A DNA stretch of 64,000 nt from Methanocalculus alkaliphilus (GTDB lineage: Archaea > Halobacteriota > Methanomicrobia > Methanomicrobiales > Methanocorpusculaceae). Made by a program: the position numbers and the translations under genes. The stretch's first letter is position 1. Every line of letters starts with the position of its first letter. Where the stretch lies: assembly GCF_024170505.1 (NCBI RefSeq), contig NZ_JALJYG010000003.1, forward strand, positions 62,001 to 126,000, in the 5' to 3' direction. Below, piece after piece: positions 1 through 8,877 of this stretch. The notes beneath the pieces are model-generated. The model saw only the letters and a program-made list of their open reading frames with translations. It ran no database searches and had not been told where the DNA came from.

Positions 1-2
1 TT

Positions 3-614
3 CTTCCTGAAGCGGGGATCAGGGATCAGAAACTGGCTCGTCTCTGCAGGCTATCCCTTGGCATCTTTATCGGCCTGATCATCCTGCGTATCATATGCAT
101 CGCAACAGGCCATCCGCCAATGTTTACCCTCCAAACGATTGCGGCAATTGCCGCAGCCCCGATCCTCCTCTCTCCACACCGCTTTGCCATCATGAGGAGT
201 GTTGACTACCGGACACTCCTCTTCTTCGTTGGTCTCTTTATCCTGATGGAAGCGGTATGGATCGGGGGGACCTTCCCCGGCCTCATCCCACAGAACCTGA
301 TACACTCGATCCCATGGCTGATCGGCGGTGGCATCCTCATCAGCCAGATCATCTCGAATGTGCCTTTTGTTGCATTGATCATCCCCTCCCTGATGGAAGC
401 GGGCTCTTCGGAGATAATCTTCCTCGCCCTTGCCGCCGGGAGCACCATCGGAGGCAACCTGACCATACTCGGTGCGGCAAGCAACGTCATCATCATCCAG
501 AACGCCGAGCGGCGTGGAGCAACGATCACATTCATCGAGTTTCTCAGATTCGGGATTCCGGTGACGATCCTGCAGGCTGCTGTATTCATCGGATGGTTCG
601 CTCTTATCGCCTAA
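3..614 (+). CDS. Ion transporter of the ArsB/NhaD/SLC13 superfamily, C-terminal part
   Basis: The reading frame is open to the left edge, so the N-terminus lies outside the window; 203 codons are visible. The product is a multi-pass membrane protein with about five hydrophobic segments. The stretch SNVPF, followed about 45 residues later by GGNLTILGAASN, is the conserved second half of the ion transporter superfamily (ArsB, NhaD, citrate and DASS carriers), where a re-entrant Asn/Pro-rich loop binds substrate or sodium. Which ion it moves cannot be told from this part. A 51-nt gap separates it from the next gene on the same strand. Confidence 0.75.
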   Translation, partial: LPEAGIRDQKLARLCRLSLGIFIGLIILRIICIATGHPPMFTLQTIAAIAAAPILLSPHRFAIMRSVDYRTLLFFVGLFILMEAVWIGGTFPGLIPQNLIHSIPWLIGGGILISQIISNVPFVALIIPSLMEAGSSEIIFLALAAGSTIGGNLTILGAASNVIIIQNAERRGATITFIEFLRFGIPVTILQAAVFIGWFALIA

Positions 615-665
615 CCCAAGCCTTTTCCCTGAGAAGATCCTTCCATTGATTGCGGAGAGACGGAG

Positions 666-1424
666 ATGAAACTCAGATGGGAGACGAAACTTGGTATCGT
701 GCTCATATCCCTTTCCATCATCATCTATGGTGCCAAGTTCCTCATCATCGGCGATGTGGGGGAGAGCAATACCCTCACCTATATCTTCAATGCCCTCGGT
801 TTTCTCCCAATTAATGTCCTTCTGGTCACGATAATCCTCAACCAGCTCCTTGCTGTTCGATCACGTAGAGAAAGGCTCCAGAAGATGAATATGGTAATAG
901 GGGTCTTCTTCTCCGAGATCGGATCGCATCTCCTGAAGATCCTCTCTGATGCCGATCCCGATCTTGATACAATCCGAGGAGATCTTCTCATTCGCGACTC
1001 CTGGACAGACCGGGAGTTTGACACAATCATCGCAACCCTGAACGGATTTCGGCAGACGATCAGTATCGAGAGGATCAATCTCATCGAGCTGTATACAATG
1101 GTAAGAGGACACCGGGATTTCCTCCTCCGCCTCCTTGAAAACCCGGTCCTTCTCGAACATGCCACCTTCACCGAGAGCCTCAGGGCGGTATTTCACCTCT
1201 CCGAGGAGCTGGAGAGCCGGGGGGATCTGAGTGCCCTTCCAGAGTCTGATCTTGCACATCTTGCCATCGATCTCCGCCGGGTATATGATCTCCTCACCCC
1301 CGAATGGGTTGAGTACATGCGATATCAGAAGACCCATTATCCCTACCTCTTCTCACTGGCGATGCGGAAAAACCCCTTCGATGACAATGCCAGCCCTGTC
1401 ATCCGGGAGGAGAAAAATATATAA
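666..1424 (+). CDS. Hypothetical two-TM membrane protein
   Basis: A 252-residue protein I do not recognise as a named family. Two hydrophobic segments (about residues 8-28 and 40-62) form an N-terminal hairpin, followed by a cluster of arginines (RSRRERLQ) and a mostly helical, charged cytoplasmic domain of about 185 residues rich in Leu, Asp and Glu. The start ATG follows a purine-rich GGAGA-type site. Its stop codon overlaps the TATA-like box of the next operon, so the two are probably separate transcription units. A signalling or scaffold role would be a guess. Confidence 0.7.
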   Translation: MKLRWETKLGIVLISLSIIIYGAKFLIIGDVGESNTLTYIFNALGFLPINVLLVTIILNQLLAVRSRRERLQKMNMVIGVFFSEIGSHLLKILSDADPDLDTIRGDLLIRDSWTDREFDTIIATLNGFRQTISIERINLIELYTMVRGHRDFLLRLLENPVLLEHATFTESLRAVFHLSEELESRGDLSALPESDLAHLAIDLRRVYDLLTPEWVEYMRYQKTHYPYLFSLAMRKNPFDDNASPVIREEKNI

Positions 1425-1425
1425 C
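1414..1425 (+). promoter_or_regulatory. TATA-like box of the DUF2193-aqpM operon
   Basis: AAAATATATAAC lies about 57 nt before the ATG at 1481. Archaeal TATA boxes sit about 25-30 nt before the transcription start, so this predicts a leader of about 30 nt carrying the GAGAGGTGA ribosome-binding site just upstream of 1481. The box overlaps the stop codon of the preceding gene. Confidence 0.5.
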
Positions 1426-1480
1426 CTCACAAATGTAAGTTCGGGCATCGGGAATAACCCGGATATGAGAGGTGAAAAAG

Positions 1481-2980
1481 ATGTCAGAACTGTACAAAAA
1501 AATCATAGCTGAGGCAATGGGTGCCCAGCGTGCCGATGTTGAGACGGTAAAGAAGAAGAGGGGGACGCAGTTCACCCTGAGCGATGCACAGCCTTATGTG
1601 GATGCGGTTAAGAAGATGACGGTCGCATCCGGCCAGAGTGCGGCAGTCATTGACCTGCACAAGACCTCGGTCACATCACATTTCGATGCACTGAGCAAGC
1701 TGACAAAGGCGATCCGGCCTGAGGATGATCCTTTCGTTGAGCATTATCAGACACCGGTCGTCCTTGAGATCCTCTGTGATGAGGACAAGAAATTTGAAAA
1801 GAGCCTGGAAGCCTTCGTAAAACAGATAGGAAAGTCCGAGGCGCTCATCGGACGGGAGTCTGCCCGAAGGTATGCCGGCTTCTATGGTCCGACCTGTGTC
1901 GTCGACTTTGCCCTTATCCCCGGTAGTACAAGCAATGTTGTCAACCAGATTCTGAAAACCACCGATATTCCGACAGACCACAAACAGGCGATCCTTGCTG
2001 CGAAATCCTGGGGAATGAACACCAGCTACGGTGTTGGTGAGGTCTTTGCAACACAGATTGAAGCAGGTGACACCCTGGCTGATGCCTCTGCAAAAGAGGT
2101 GAAGCAGCTTCAGGCGATCTATGAGAGCCCGGTCAAAGCCCAGGCAGAGTTGATGGACGGTGCGGGACATACCTCATTTGATGTCAGGAAGTACATGGAG
2201 GATTACCGCCGCATGATTACACCTGCCGTGAAGGCAGCCATCGATGATGGCGTTCATTACGGAAACATTGCAACCATCCCTGCCTATTGTGTCGGAGATA
2301 TCGCCCATCACATCGCCCAGTCGACCTTCAACATGTGTAAGGACGACGTCATCATGGCGACGATTGAGGCGGTCACCGAGGTGATGCAGAAGACACTCGA
2401 TGCAAATGTCGAAAAATTCAAGAGCGAATATGATATCCTCTCTGTTGTAACGGGATCATCAGCCGCTGCAACAGAGTATATCCTGGAGCTTGACGGATTC
2501 AACGCCCCGATGATCGTGGATCTTCTGACTAAGCGTTTCCACAATCTTGTTCAGCTCAACCCCACCCGGGGGGCAGCTGCAGAGCTGCACAACTGTGACT
2601 TCATGGACATGCTCTACCGTGGATGGAAGATCATCGACCGGGCACGGAGGACAAAGGCGGGATCGAATGACCTGCTCGCACCGAAGGTCGCAGGGTGTAC
2701 AATCGATCTCTCTCCAATCCATGAGAATGAGATCCTGATGAATCCGCAATGGTATGCATACCCGGCATGTGCCATCACCGTCAGGGCATCTGCCCTGATG
2801 CGTCTCTCCGACTATCCATGCCTCCTGACGAGCGAACCCGTCACAGCGACGATGATGACAAACATCATCGCACTCCACAAAGAGACTGCGGCGGCTCCTG
2901 TTCGTTCATGCAAGGACTGTGCAGCCGCGTGTCTTGTTGACTTCAGGCACCAGTACTGTGAGTACAGGGATGCGGTATAG
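1481..2980 (+). CDS. DUF2193 family methanogen protein
   Basis: A 499-residue soluble protein matching what I know of DUF2193, a family of unknown function restricted to methanogens and close relatives. It is largely helical and ends in a cysteine-rich tail (RSCKDCAAAC, then HQYCEYRDAV) that could bind metal or an Fe-S cluster; this is inferred from spacing only. Further cysteines occur around residues 130 (GPTCVV), 266 (PAYCVGD) and 280 (NMCKDD). The ATG at 1481 is preferred over the in-frame GTG at 1472 because GAGAGGTGA sits just before it. It is the first gene of a run with DUF2180, an aquaporin and an iron-sulfur flavoprotein. Confidence 0.75.
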   Translation: MSELYKKIIAEAMGAQRADVETVKKKRGTQFTLSDAQPYVDAVKKMTVASGQSAAVIDLHKTSVTSHFDALSKLTKAIRPEDDPFVEHYQTPVVLEILCDEDKKFEKSLEAFVKQIGKSEALIGRESARRYAGFYGPTCVVDFALIPGSTSNVVNQILKTTDIPTDHKQAILAAKSWGMNTSYGVGEVFATQIEAGDTLADASAKEVKQLQAIYESPVKAQAELMDGAGHTSFDVRKYMEDYRRMITPAVKAAIDDGVHYGNIATIPAYCVGDIAHHIAQSTFNMCKDDVIMATIEAVTEVMQKTLDANVEKFKSEYDILSVVTGSSAAATEYILELDGFNAPMIVDLLTKRFHNLVQLNPTRGAAAELHNCDFMDMLYRGWKIIDRARRTKAGSNDLLAPKVAGCTIDLSPIHENEILMNPQWYAYPACAITVRASALMRLSDYPCLLTSEPVTATMMTNIIALHKETAAAPVRSCKDCAAACLVDFRHQYCEYRDAV

Positions 2981-2995
2981 AGCAGGTGAACAGAT

Positions 2996-3202
2996 ATGAA
3001 ATGTTATATCTGTGCAGAAGAGGGGAAGGATAGTGATGCGGTTGCAATCTGCATCGTCTGCGGGATGGGAGTCTGTAAACACCATGCTATCAGGGAGGAA
3101 GTTGAGAAGTGGGAGGGGGGCTACCCCTTCCCTGCAAAGAAGCTGAAGACAAGCATTCCAAGAATTCTCTGTCCCCCCTGCCATCATGCACTTACATCTT
3201 AA
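2996..3202 (+). CDS. DUF2180 family small zinc-ribbon-like protein
   Basis: A 68-residue protein with paired cysteines: MKCYICAEEG at the N-terminus, then AICIVCGMGVCKHH and a C-terminal LCPPCHH. The Cys/His pairs suggest one or two small zinc sites, as in B-box or ribbon folds. The family (DUF2180) is known from methanogens and has no established function. It lies 15 nt after the DUF2193 gene and 12 nt before the aquaporin, with an AGGTGA ribosome-binding site, so the three are almost certainly co-transcribed. A partner or regulator of the DUF2193 protein is a plausible but unproven reading. Confidence 0.75.
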   Translation: MKCYICAEEGKDSDAVAICIVCGMGVCKHHAIREEVEKWEGGYPFPAKKLKTSIPRILCPPCHHALTS

Positions 3203-3214
3203 GGAGTTGATGCA

Positions 3215-3955
3215 ATGACATCATTAGCCAAACGATGTGTCGCTGAGATCGTCGGGACCTTCATTCTCGTCTTCTTCGGAGCGGGAGCAGCGGCAATAAC
3301 CCTGATGATCGCAAAAGGGGAAGAACCCCTTACCGATTTTAATATCGGGATAGGGTACCTCGGGGGTCTTGGAGACTGGCTTGCCATCGGTCTTGCCTTC
3401 GGTATCGCCATCGCCGCTGCGATTTATGCACTTGGAAGGGTCTCCGGAGCCCATATTAACCCGGCGGTGACGATCGCTCTCTGGGCATCAAAGCGGTTCC
3501 CGACTGCGGAAGTAGCACCATATATCATCGCCCAGCTGATCGGAGCAGCTCTTGCAAGCACCCTCTTCTTTGCATGTGTCGGCCCTGATGCCGTCCTCGT
3601 CGGCGGGCTCGGTGCAACCGCTCCATTCCCCGGCATCACCTATGGCCAGGCCATCCTCGTCGAGGCGATCGGCACATTCCTCCTGATGCTCGCCATCATG
3701 GGAGTTGCCGTTGACAAGCGGGCACCTGAAGGGTTTGCAGGACTTATCATCGGCCTGACGGTCGCCGGCATCATCACGACAACAGGAAATATCGCAGGGT
3801 CGTCCCTTAATCCGGCCCGTACATTCGGCCCGTACATTGGCAATACCCTCTTTGGTGGTGGAAATCTCTGGGAGTTCTTCCCGATCTATATCATAGGACC
3901 GATTCTGGGAGCCCTGGCCGCAGTCTTCCTTTATGACTGGCTAACCTCCGAATGA
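3215..3955 (+). CDS. aqpM: Aquaporin / MIP channel, AqpM type
   Basis: A 246-residue six-helix major intrinsic protein, the same length as the characterised methanogen AqpM. The two pore-lining NPA motifs are intact at residues 82-84 (GAHINPAVT) and 199-201 (SSLNPARTFGP). AqpM from Methanothermobacter passes water and, more slowly, glycerol; permeation of CO2 or H2S has been suggested for the family. The start is preceded by AAGGAG. It shares an operon with the upstream DUF2193 and DUF2180 genes, and an Isf-like flavoprotein gene follows after 57 nt, suggesting a stress or gas-handling function. Confidence 0.92.
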   Translation: MTSLAKRCVAEIVGTFILVFFGAGAAAITLMIAKGEEPLTDFNIGIGYLGGLGDWLAIGLAFGIAIAAAIYALGRVSGAHINPAVTIALWASKRFPTAEVAPYIIAQLIGAALASTLFFACVGPDAVLVGGLGATAPFPGITYGQAILVEAIGTFLLMLAIMGVAVDKRAPEGFAGLIIGLTVAGIITTTGNIAGSSLNPARTFGPYIGNTLFGGGNLWEFFPIYIIGPILGALAAVFLYDWLTSE

Positions 3956-4012
3956 TTCTTCCTATAACCAACATCCTTTTTGATTCTGCGATCAACAGTG
4001 ATGCGACAGACC

Positions 4013-4582
4013 ATGGCAGATGTTATTCTGATTAATGCAAGCCCCCGTGCAGGGGGGAATACCGAACAGGTACTCGAAGAATGCAGCAAGGCACTCCATG
4101 CCGGAGGATGCAGTACCCGGGTGATCAGTCTGCGTGGCAAGCAGATTCAGTCCTGTATCGCCTGTTACACCTGTAAAAAGACCGGTGTCTGTTCACTCGA
4201 TGACGGGGTAAACGAGATGATCGACGAGATCAGGCAGGCCGACGGCCTCATCATCGGATCCCCGGTCTACTTTGGAACCGCACGCGGTGATCTGATGTCG
4301 GCAATCCAGAGGATAGGGATGGTCTCGCGGGGATCGGATCAGTTCCTCTCGCGGATGGTCGGTGGGCCAGTCGCAGTAGCGCGAAGAGGGGGCCACACCG
4401 CCACAATCCAGGAACTCCTGATGTTTTACCTCATCAACGATATGATCGTCTGTGGGTCAACCTACTGGAACATCGTCTTTGGAAAAGAGCCAGGCGATGT
4501 GCAGCAGGATACAGAAGGTCTCGATACTATCCGACGATTCGGAGAGAATGTCGCATACTGTATCAGCCAGGTAAAAAAGTAA
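4013..4582 (+). CDS. Iron-sulfur flavoprotein (Isf-like NAD(P)H-dependent FMN reductase)
   Basis: A 189-residue flavodoxin-fold protein. The N-terminus (MADVILINASPRAGGNT) is the FMN phosphate-binding loop, and SPVYFGTARGDL is the second flavin loop. Between them C48, C51, C54 and C60 form a compact C-x2-C-x2-C-x5-C cluster, the hallmark of Isf proteins that bind a 4Fe-4S cluster beside FMN. Characterised Isf from Methanosarcina takes electrons from ferredoxin and can reduce O2 and H2O2. The conserved start is the ATG at 4013; in-frame ATGs at 3980 and 4001 would only add a non-conserved tail. It follows aqpM by 57 nt, and a TATA-like TATAACC near 3963 may give it its own promoter. Confidence 0.85.
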   Translation: MADVILINASPRAGGNTEQVLEECSKALHAGGCSTRVISLRGKQIQSCIACYTCKKTGVCSLDDGVNEMIDEIRQADGLIIGSPVYFGTARGDLMSAIQRIGMVSRGSDQFLSRMVGGPVAVARRGGHTATIQELLMFYLINDMIVCGSTYWNIVFGKEPGDVQQDTEGLDTIRRFGENVAYCISQVKK

Positions 4583-4590
4583 GAAGGTTT

Positions 4591-4983
4591 TCAGACCGCA
4601 TGGAAACAGGTGCACTTTACAACATCGGCAAAATACGCCTTGCAGCAGGAGAGGGTGCCACTCTCCTTTATTATTGAAGTCCCGCAGTACTTCAGCTGAA
4701 CACGGGCTGATGTCCGCTCGCGCTCCTCAAAATGATGGCCATGTGAGTACTCGATCACCCGCTTCATCGAGATGGAAACCGCCTGGACTGTAAGGATAAG
4801 CCCTGAGTCTCCGGGGGAGAGATCTTCTGCGGCAATACTTGTCAGGAAGATATGATCACCCGGTTGCACCTCGGAGATGGTGATAATATTATGGGCACTC
4901 TGGAGTTCTATGGTACGTGGTTTGCCAATTTTAAGATCGGCGATTACCTGTGGGGATATCCCCGTTAACGCTGCTACCATCAT
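4591..4983 (-). CDS. DUF473 family protein
   Basis: A 130-residue protein whose N-terminus (MMVAALTGISPQVI) and beta-rich middle (PGDHIFLTS) match DUF473, a methanogen family of unknown function that looks like a small beta-barrel. Three cysteines lie near the C-terminus (SCCKAYF and KCTCFH). It begins 6 nt after the stop of the upstream PAC2 gene, whose last codons GGGTGA serve as its ribosome-binding site, so the two are co-transcribed. It converges on the Isf-like gene with an 8-nt gap. Confidence 0.7.
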   Translation of the reverse strand: MMVAALTGISPQVIADLKIGKPRTIELQSAHNIITISEVQPGDHIFLTSIAAEDLSPGDSGLILTVQAVSISMKRVIEYSHGHHFEERERTSARVQLKYCGTSIIKESGTLSCCKAYFADVVKCTCFHAV

Positions 4984-4989
4984 GATGAT

Positions 4990-5718
4990 TCACCCATACA
5001 TTGGAAGGTTTTCTTTCTTCTGTGGTCCAACTTCAGCACTCTGAACCTCCTCAGCAAGCCGTTGCATTGTTGCTTCGATCTCTTCTGCCTGCTCAAGCAG
5101 GGGCGCCGTATCGATCCCAAAGGAGTAGAGCTGGTTGAGAACCTCAACTGCCGAGACTGCCGCCCGGGGATCAGGGTTGTTCACCGTCTCTCCCAGAAGG
5201 CCCATGCAGGGTATCTTTCGTAGCTTGCATTCTGTCAACAGGCTCGATGCAATCCCTGAAATACTCCCCATCGGAAGGATGATCGTATGGTCAGCAATAC
5301 GTTCAGCCGAATCGGAGTCGCTTGCCACCCCAAATACCCTCTTCTCCGGCTCGTTCGTAATAATACCGGCAATGGTAACGATCTCTTTGACATCATACCC
5401 GGCAAGCCAGTCAAGGATGCCATTAGCAACCTCATAGCAGATCATCGGATGAATCGGAATATCCGCAACAAAGGCAACAAACCGATCTTTCTCATAGATC
5501 CGAATCGCCGCATTGACCACCCCTTTCTGCATCATCGACATGGGAGGGAAGAAACGGCTTGTTATATCGCCAACATGGGCAAAATCCATCTGATCGACAA
5601 GGTACTGCAGGGCAATGCTCCCGACAAGACCGGATCCCGGAAAGCCCATCATCACAACAGATCCCTTCTCACTGAGATCCTGTGATATGATCTTTAAATC
5701 ACTCGTATCTCTGGACAT
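4990..5718 (-). CDS. PAC2-family proteasome assembly chaperone-like protein
   Basis: A 242-residue protein of the PAC2 family (COG2047). Diagnostic features are GFPGSGLVGSIA near the N-terminus, the central FVADIPI segment, the EPEKRVFGVASD loop and GLLGET toward the end. Relatives include eukaryotic PAC2 and the archaeal PbaA/PbaB proteins, which help assemble the 20S proteasome; whether this one does so is not shown. The C-terminal 40 residues are a charged helix rich in Glu and Gln. A TATA-like run near 5742-5750 would place transcription at the ATG itself (leaderless), divergent from the DUF5611 gene. Confidence 0.8.
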   Translation of the reverse strand: MSRDTSDLKIISQDLSEKGSVVMMGFPGSGLVGSIALQYLVDQMDFAHVGDITSRFFPPMSMMQKGVVNAAIRIYEKDRFVAFVADIPIHPMICYEVANGILDWLAGYDVKEIVTIAGIITNEPEKRVFGVASDSDSAERIADHTIILPMGSISGIASSLLTECKLRKIPCMGLLGETVNNPDPRAAVSAVEVLNQLYSFGIDTAPLLEQAEEIEATMQRLAEEVQSAEVGPQKKENLPMYG

Positions 5719-5752
5719 TAAAATTACATATAACCCACCCCAAAATAATACT
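5719..5752. promoter_or_regulatory. Compact divergent promoter region
   Basis: Only 34 nt separate the starts of the PAC2 gene (minus) and the DUF5611 gene (plus). CATATAAC (5728-5735) lies about 20 nt before the plus-strand ATG, and an AT-rich AAAATAATA (5742-5750) about 27 nt before the minus-strand ATG. Neither start has room for a leader with a Shine-Dalgarno site, so both mRNAs are predicted to be leaderless and the two promoters overlap. Confidence 0.5.
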
Positions 5753-6064
5753 ATGCAGGAATATCAGGTAAAGAGAGGTCTGACAAAAGATCTTGAGGAA
5801 CGACTGCTCAGCGGTTTCATTGACATCTTCGGCGTAGAGGCGGAAGAGAAGGACGGACACTATTGTATCGCCTATGGTGCCATCAAACGTCTTGAGGTGT
5901 GGTCTGGTGAAAAGGGGAAGACGGTATATGTCGATACTGAATCGGATATCACCGCATCTGATGATCTGATCCTTGATTCAAATAAAAAGTTCAGGCAGTA
6001 CCTGGATCATATCACTGGTTTCTCAACAAAAGAACGGGTCAAGCGGGCAAAACCAAAAGAGTAG
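5753..6064 (+). CDS. DUF5611 family protein
   Basis: A 103-residue basic/acidic mixed protein (MQEYQVKRGLTKDLEERL) that fits DUF5611, an archaeal family of unknown function. It is predicted alpha-beta, with a lysine-rich C-terminal tail (RVKRAKPKE). The ATG at 5753 is chosen because the frame upstream of it runs into the divergent PAC2 gene. It converges on leuS with a 7-nt gap. Confidence 0.65.
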   Translation: MQEYQVKRGLTKDLEERLLSGFIDIFGVEAEEKDGHYCIAYGAIKRLEVWSGEKGKTVYVDTESDITASDDLILDSNKKFRQYLDHITGFSTKERVKRAKPKE

Positions 6065-6071
6065 AAAAAAA

Positions 6072-8858
6072 TTATTCAATAATTATAGCCGGTTTGAAGG
6101 GGAGGGCCATTCCTGCTTTTGCATGCATGCTCTCTTCTGCAAAAACGACCTCAAATGCAACCTTAAACTCCTTCTCCAGGAAGGAGAGGGTCCGGGTGAA
6201 GACGGCCATCTCATCCGGGGGATGCGATACAATCTCTGAAACGACCTGGGGTGGAAGGCTGTGGATAAGCTTTGTCACCTGCGTGATGGTCGTGATCGCC
6301 TCCTTGCCACGGGTTCGCATCGATGCATCCTTCATCAGCTCTTTTGTCACCATACGGTGATCCTCGGAAGTAGCAACCGTTTTGAAGATATCATACTTCC
6401 ATGAGGGGGCGAGGCAGAGTATCACCTTCGATGGTGTCATCGGGATGATCCTGATGATGGACTCGATATCCTCAACAGTCCGCATGATGAGATCCTCCGC
6501 CTGCTCAATTGCCGGATTCAGAAGACCGGGATCCGGCAGAGGCCATTCTGCATATGATATGAGCCCTTCATGGCCGAGTTCACCCCACAATTTCTCACAG
6601 GTGAAAGGAATGATGGGTGCAAGGAGCCTGGCCCATACATCAGCGACACGGTGCATGACAGCGCCCCCATCGGATCCTGGAGGGAGCCGCCTCCGATACC
6701 ACTTCAGGTCAGACTCGATCCCAAAGTATGCTTCCTGGAGGGCCTGACGGGTCTGGAAGAGTTCAAGTGCCGTGGTTGTCTGTTCGATCCGCCGCTGAAG
6801 GCGTGACAGAAGCCATGCATCTACATCCGTCTCCCCTGATGATGATGCCGCCTCCTGCACATAGGAGGTGAGCCGCTCAATCTGTTTCCGGGTGGATGAG
6901 ACGAGTTCATTCCTCCAGTCGAAGTCCTGCCAGGGCTCGGCTGAACCGATCAGGAACATACGGACGGTATCTGCCCCAAACTCATCTGCCGCATCCTCAA
7001 GGAGGAATACATTCCCTTTGCTTGAGGACATCTTTGCCCCGTTGAGCAGACCCATACCGAAGACAACCATACCCTGTGGCTGAAGTTCATCAGGGAAGAT
7101 GGCGCGGTGATGGAAGAGCTGGAAAGTCAGGTGGTTTGATATGAGATCCTTGGCCGAGAAGCGGTGGTTGTAGGGGTACCAGTACAGGAATTCGGATCTG
7201 AGCGAGTCCAGAACCTGACGATCAACCTCCTTTGGATCACCCACTCCAAGGAAGATATAATCAAAGACTTCAGGGGTGAGAGACTCCGGAGGAATATCAC
7301 TGATACGGTGTGCAATGGTATAGTACGCCATATAGACCGTCGAGTCTGACAGGGGCTCAAAGAGCCAGCTGGAGTCCCAGGGAACCCGTGTTCCAAGCCC
7401 CACCCGACGGGTGCATGCCCAGTCCTTCAGCCAGTCCACGGTGCGGTCAAACTCAGCACGAACCTCGGGTGGAACAAGGGCAAGAGAACTGATCTGCTCA
7501 TGGACCTGTGCCTTCCACAACGGATCGCTATAGGTCAGGAACCACTGATCGTCCAGTATCCTGACATATGCCCTGCTTCCGCACCGGCAGACGACCGGTT
7601 GGGTATCAAAGTCAAAGAACCGGATGGATCCATAGTCCAGTTCCATAATCTCCCCAAGATCATCGCGCGCAACACGGACCGGCTTCCCTTCGTGCTCTCC
7701 GCAGAGGGGAAGGAGTTTTCCACGGGTAAATTCAGCCCCATAGACCTCCTGGGTCACCTCATCCATCCTGGGATCAAGCTGGTCATGGATGCCGGCTCGT
7801 TCGACTGCCTCCTGTGCAGGAACTGCACCATATCCATCCACTGAAATAAGAGGGATCGGAACGATATCCGTATATTCCCCCTTCTGCTGGAGGTCACGGA
7901 GGGCAATATAGTCATAAGGGGCATGCGCTGGAACACTCATCACAACCCCTGACCCCATATCAGGATCGACAAAATGAGCAGGAAGAATCCGAACATCCCC
8001 TGAGAGCGGGTGGGAGACGGTTGATCCCACGAGGTCCGCGCCATCAACCTCCCCAACAATGGTGACGGTATGCTTCTGCATCGAGAGTTTCCCGGCAGCC
8101 TCACGGGAGATGAGCCAGAGGGCACCATCAACCTCTGCGTGTACATATCTGACATCCGGGTTGATCCAGAGGTTTGTAACACCAAAGATCGTCTCCGGAC
8201 GGAGCGTGGCACAGGGGATCAGGAAGCCGTCTGCTTCGAAATTGACAAAGATAAATTTGACAACCTCCGCACGGTCACCCTCAAGAAGATCATGATCCCC
8301 GACCGGATTTTCGCATTGTGGACAGTATTTAACCGGATGAGCCCCCCTGACGACACGCTCCTGAGCATAGAGATGGCTGTACTGCCATTCGATGAACTTT
8401 GAATACTGGGGAATAATGGTGGTAAACCGGCGCCGCCAGTCTATCGAGAGGCCGAGCCGCCGCATCACGCGCTCATATTCGTTGGAGAAGTGCTCAACTA
8501 TCGCAAGTGGATCAGCAAAACCCGCAAGGACGTCTTCCGGTACCTTATAGAGATCACGATAGAGGGTTATCGTATTCTCATCACCCCGTGCAATCCGCTT
8601 TGAGATCCCGATTACAGGAGATCCCGTCACATGGAATGCCATCGGATAGAGAACCTGCTTCCCCCGCATCCTCCAGAAGCGCGCGATGACGTCGGGGACA
8701 ATATATGTCCTTCCATGGCCGACATGCATCGCTCCACTTGGATATGGATATGCGACGGTCAGATAGTACTTCTCCTTCTCTGATGGATCGGATTCAAATG
8801 CCCGCTTCCATGAACCGGCCACCCCGGCCTCTGCTATATGTATTGGATCTTCGGTCAC
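6072..8858 (-). CDS. leuS: Leucyl-tRNA synthetase, archaeal type
   Basis: A 928-residue class I aminoacyl-tRNA synthetase that charges tRNA-Leu. The ATP-binding HIGH motif appears as HVGH in [14 protein letters not shown] (about residue 46) and KMSKS as KMSSSKG (about residue 610). The inserted editing domain ([19 protein letters not shown]) and the archaeal-type anticodon and C-terminal domains are present at full length. The start is the GTG at 8858, because GGGGAG lies just upstream; the frame upstream of it overlaps the stop of the PIN-ATPase gene, which ends 19 nt before this start. The two are probably co-transcribed. Confidence 0.95.
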   Translation of the reverse strand: MTEDPIHIAEAGVAGSWKRAFESDPSEKEKYYLTVAYPYPSGAMHVGHGRTYIVPDVIARFWRMRGKQVLYPMAFHVTGSPVIGISKRIARGDENTITLYRDLYKVPEDVLAGFADPLAIVEHFSNEYERVMRRLGLSIDWRRRFTTIIPQYSKFIEWQYSHLYAQERVVRGAHPVKYCPQCENPVGDHDLLEGDRAEVVKFIFVNFEADGFLIPCATLRPETIFGVTNLWINPDVRYVHAEVDGALWLISREAAGKLSMQKHTVTIVGEVDGADLVGSTVSHPLSGDVRILPAHFVDPDMGSGVVMSVPAHAPYDYIALRDLQQKGEYTDIVPIPLISVDGYGAVPAQEAVERAGIHDQLDPRMDEVTQEVYGAEFTRGKLLPLCGEHEGKPVRVARDDLGEIMELDYGSIRFFDFDTQPVVCRCGSRAYVRILDDQWFLTYSDPLWKAQVHEQISSLALVPPEVRAEFDRTVDWLKDWACTRRVGLGTRVPWDSSWLFEPLSDSTVYMAYYTIAHRISDIPPESLTPEVFDYIFLGVGDPKEVDRQVLDSLRSEFLYWYPYNHRFSAKDLISNHLTFQLFHHRAIFPDELQPQGMVVFGMGLLNGAKMSSSKGNVFLLEDAADEFGADTVRMFLIGSAEPWQDFDWRNELVSSTRKQIERLTSYVQEAASSSGETDVDAWLLSRLQRRIEQTTTALELFQTRQALQEAYFGIESDLKWYRRRLPPGSDGGAVMHRVADVWARLLAPIIPFTCEKLWGELGHEGLISYAEWPLPDPGLLNPAIEQAEDLIMRTVEDIESIIRIIPMTPSKVILCLAPSWKYDIFKTVATSEDHRMVTKELMKDASMRTRGKEAITTITQVTKLIHSLPPQVVSEIVSHPPDEMAVFTRTLSFLEKEFKVAFEVVFAEESMHAKAGMALPFKPAIIIE

Positions 8859-8877
8859 GCTAAGCTCCCCTTTACAA

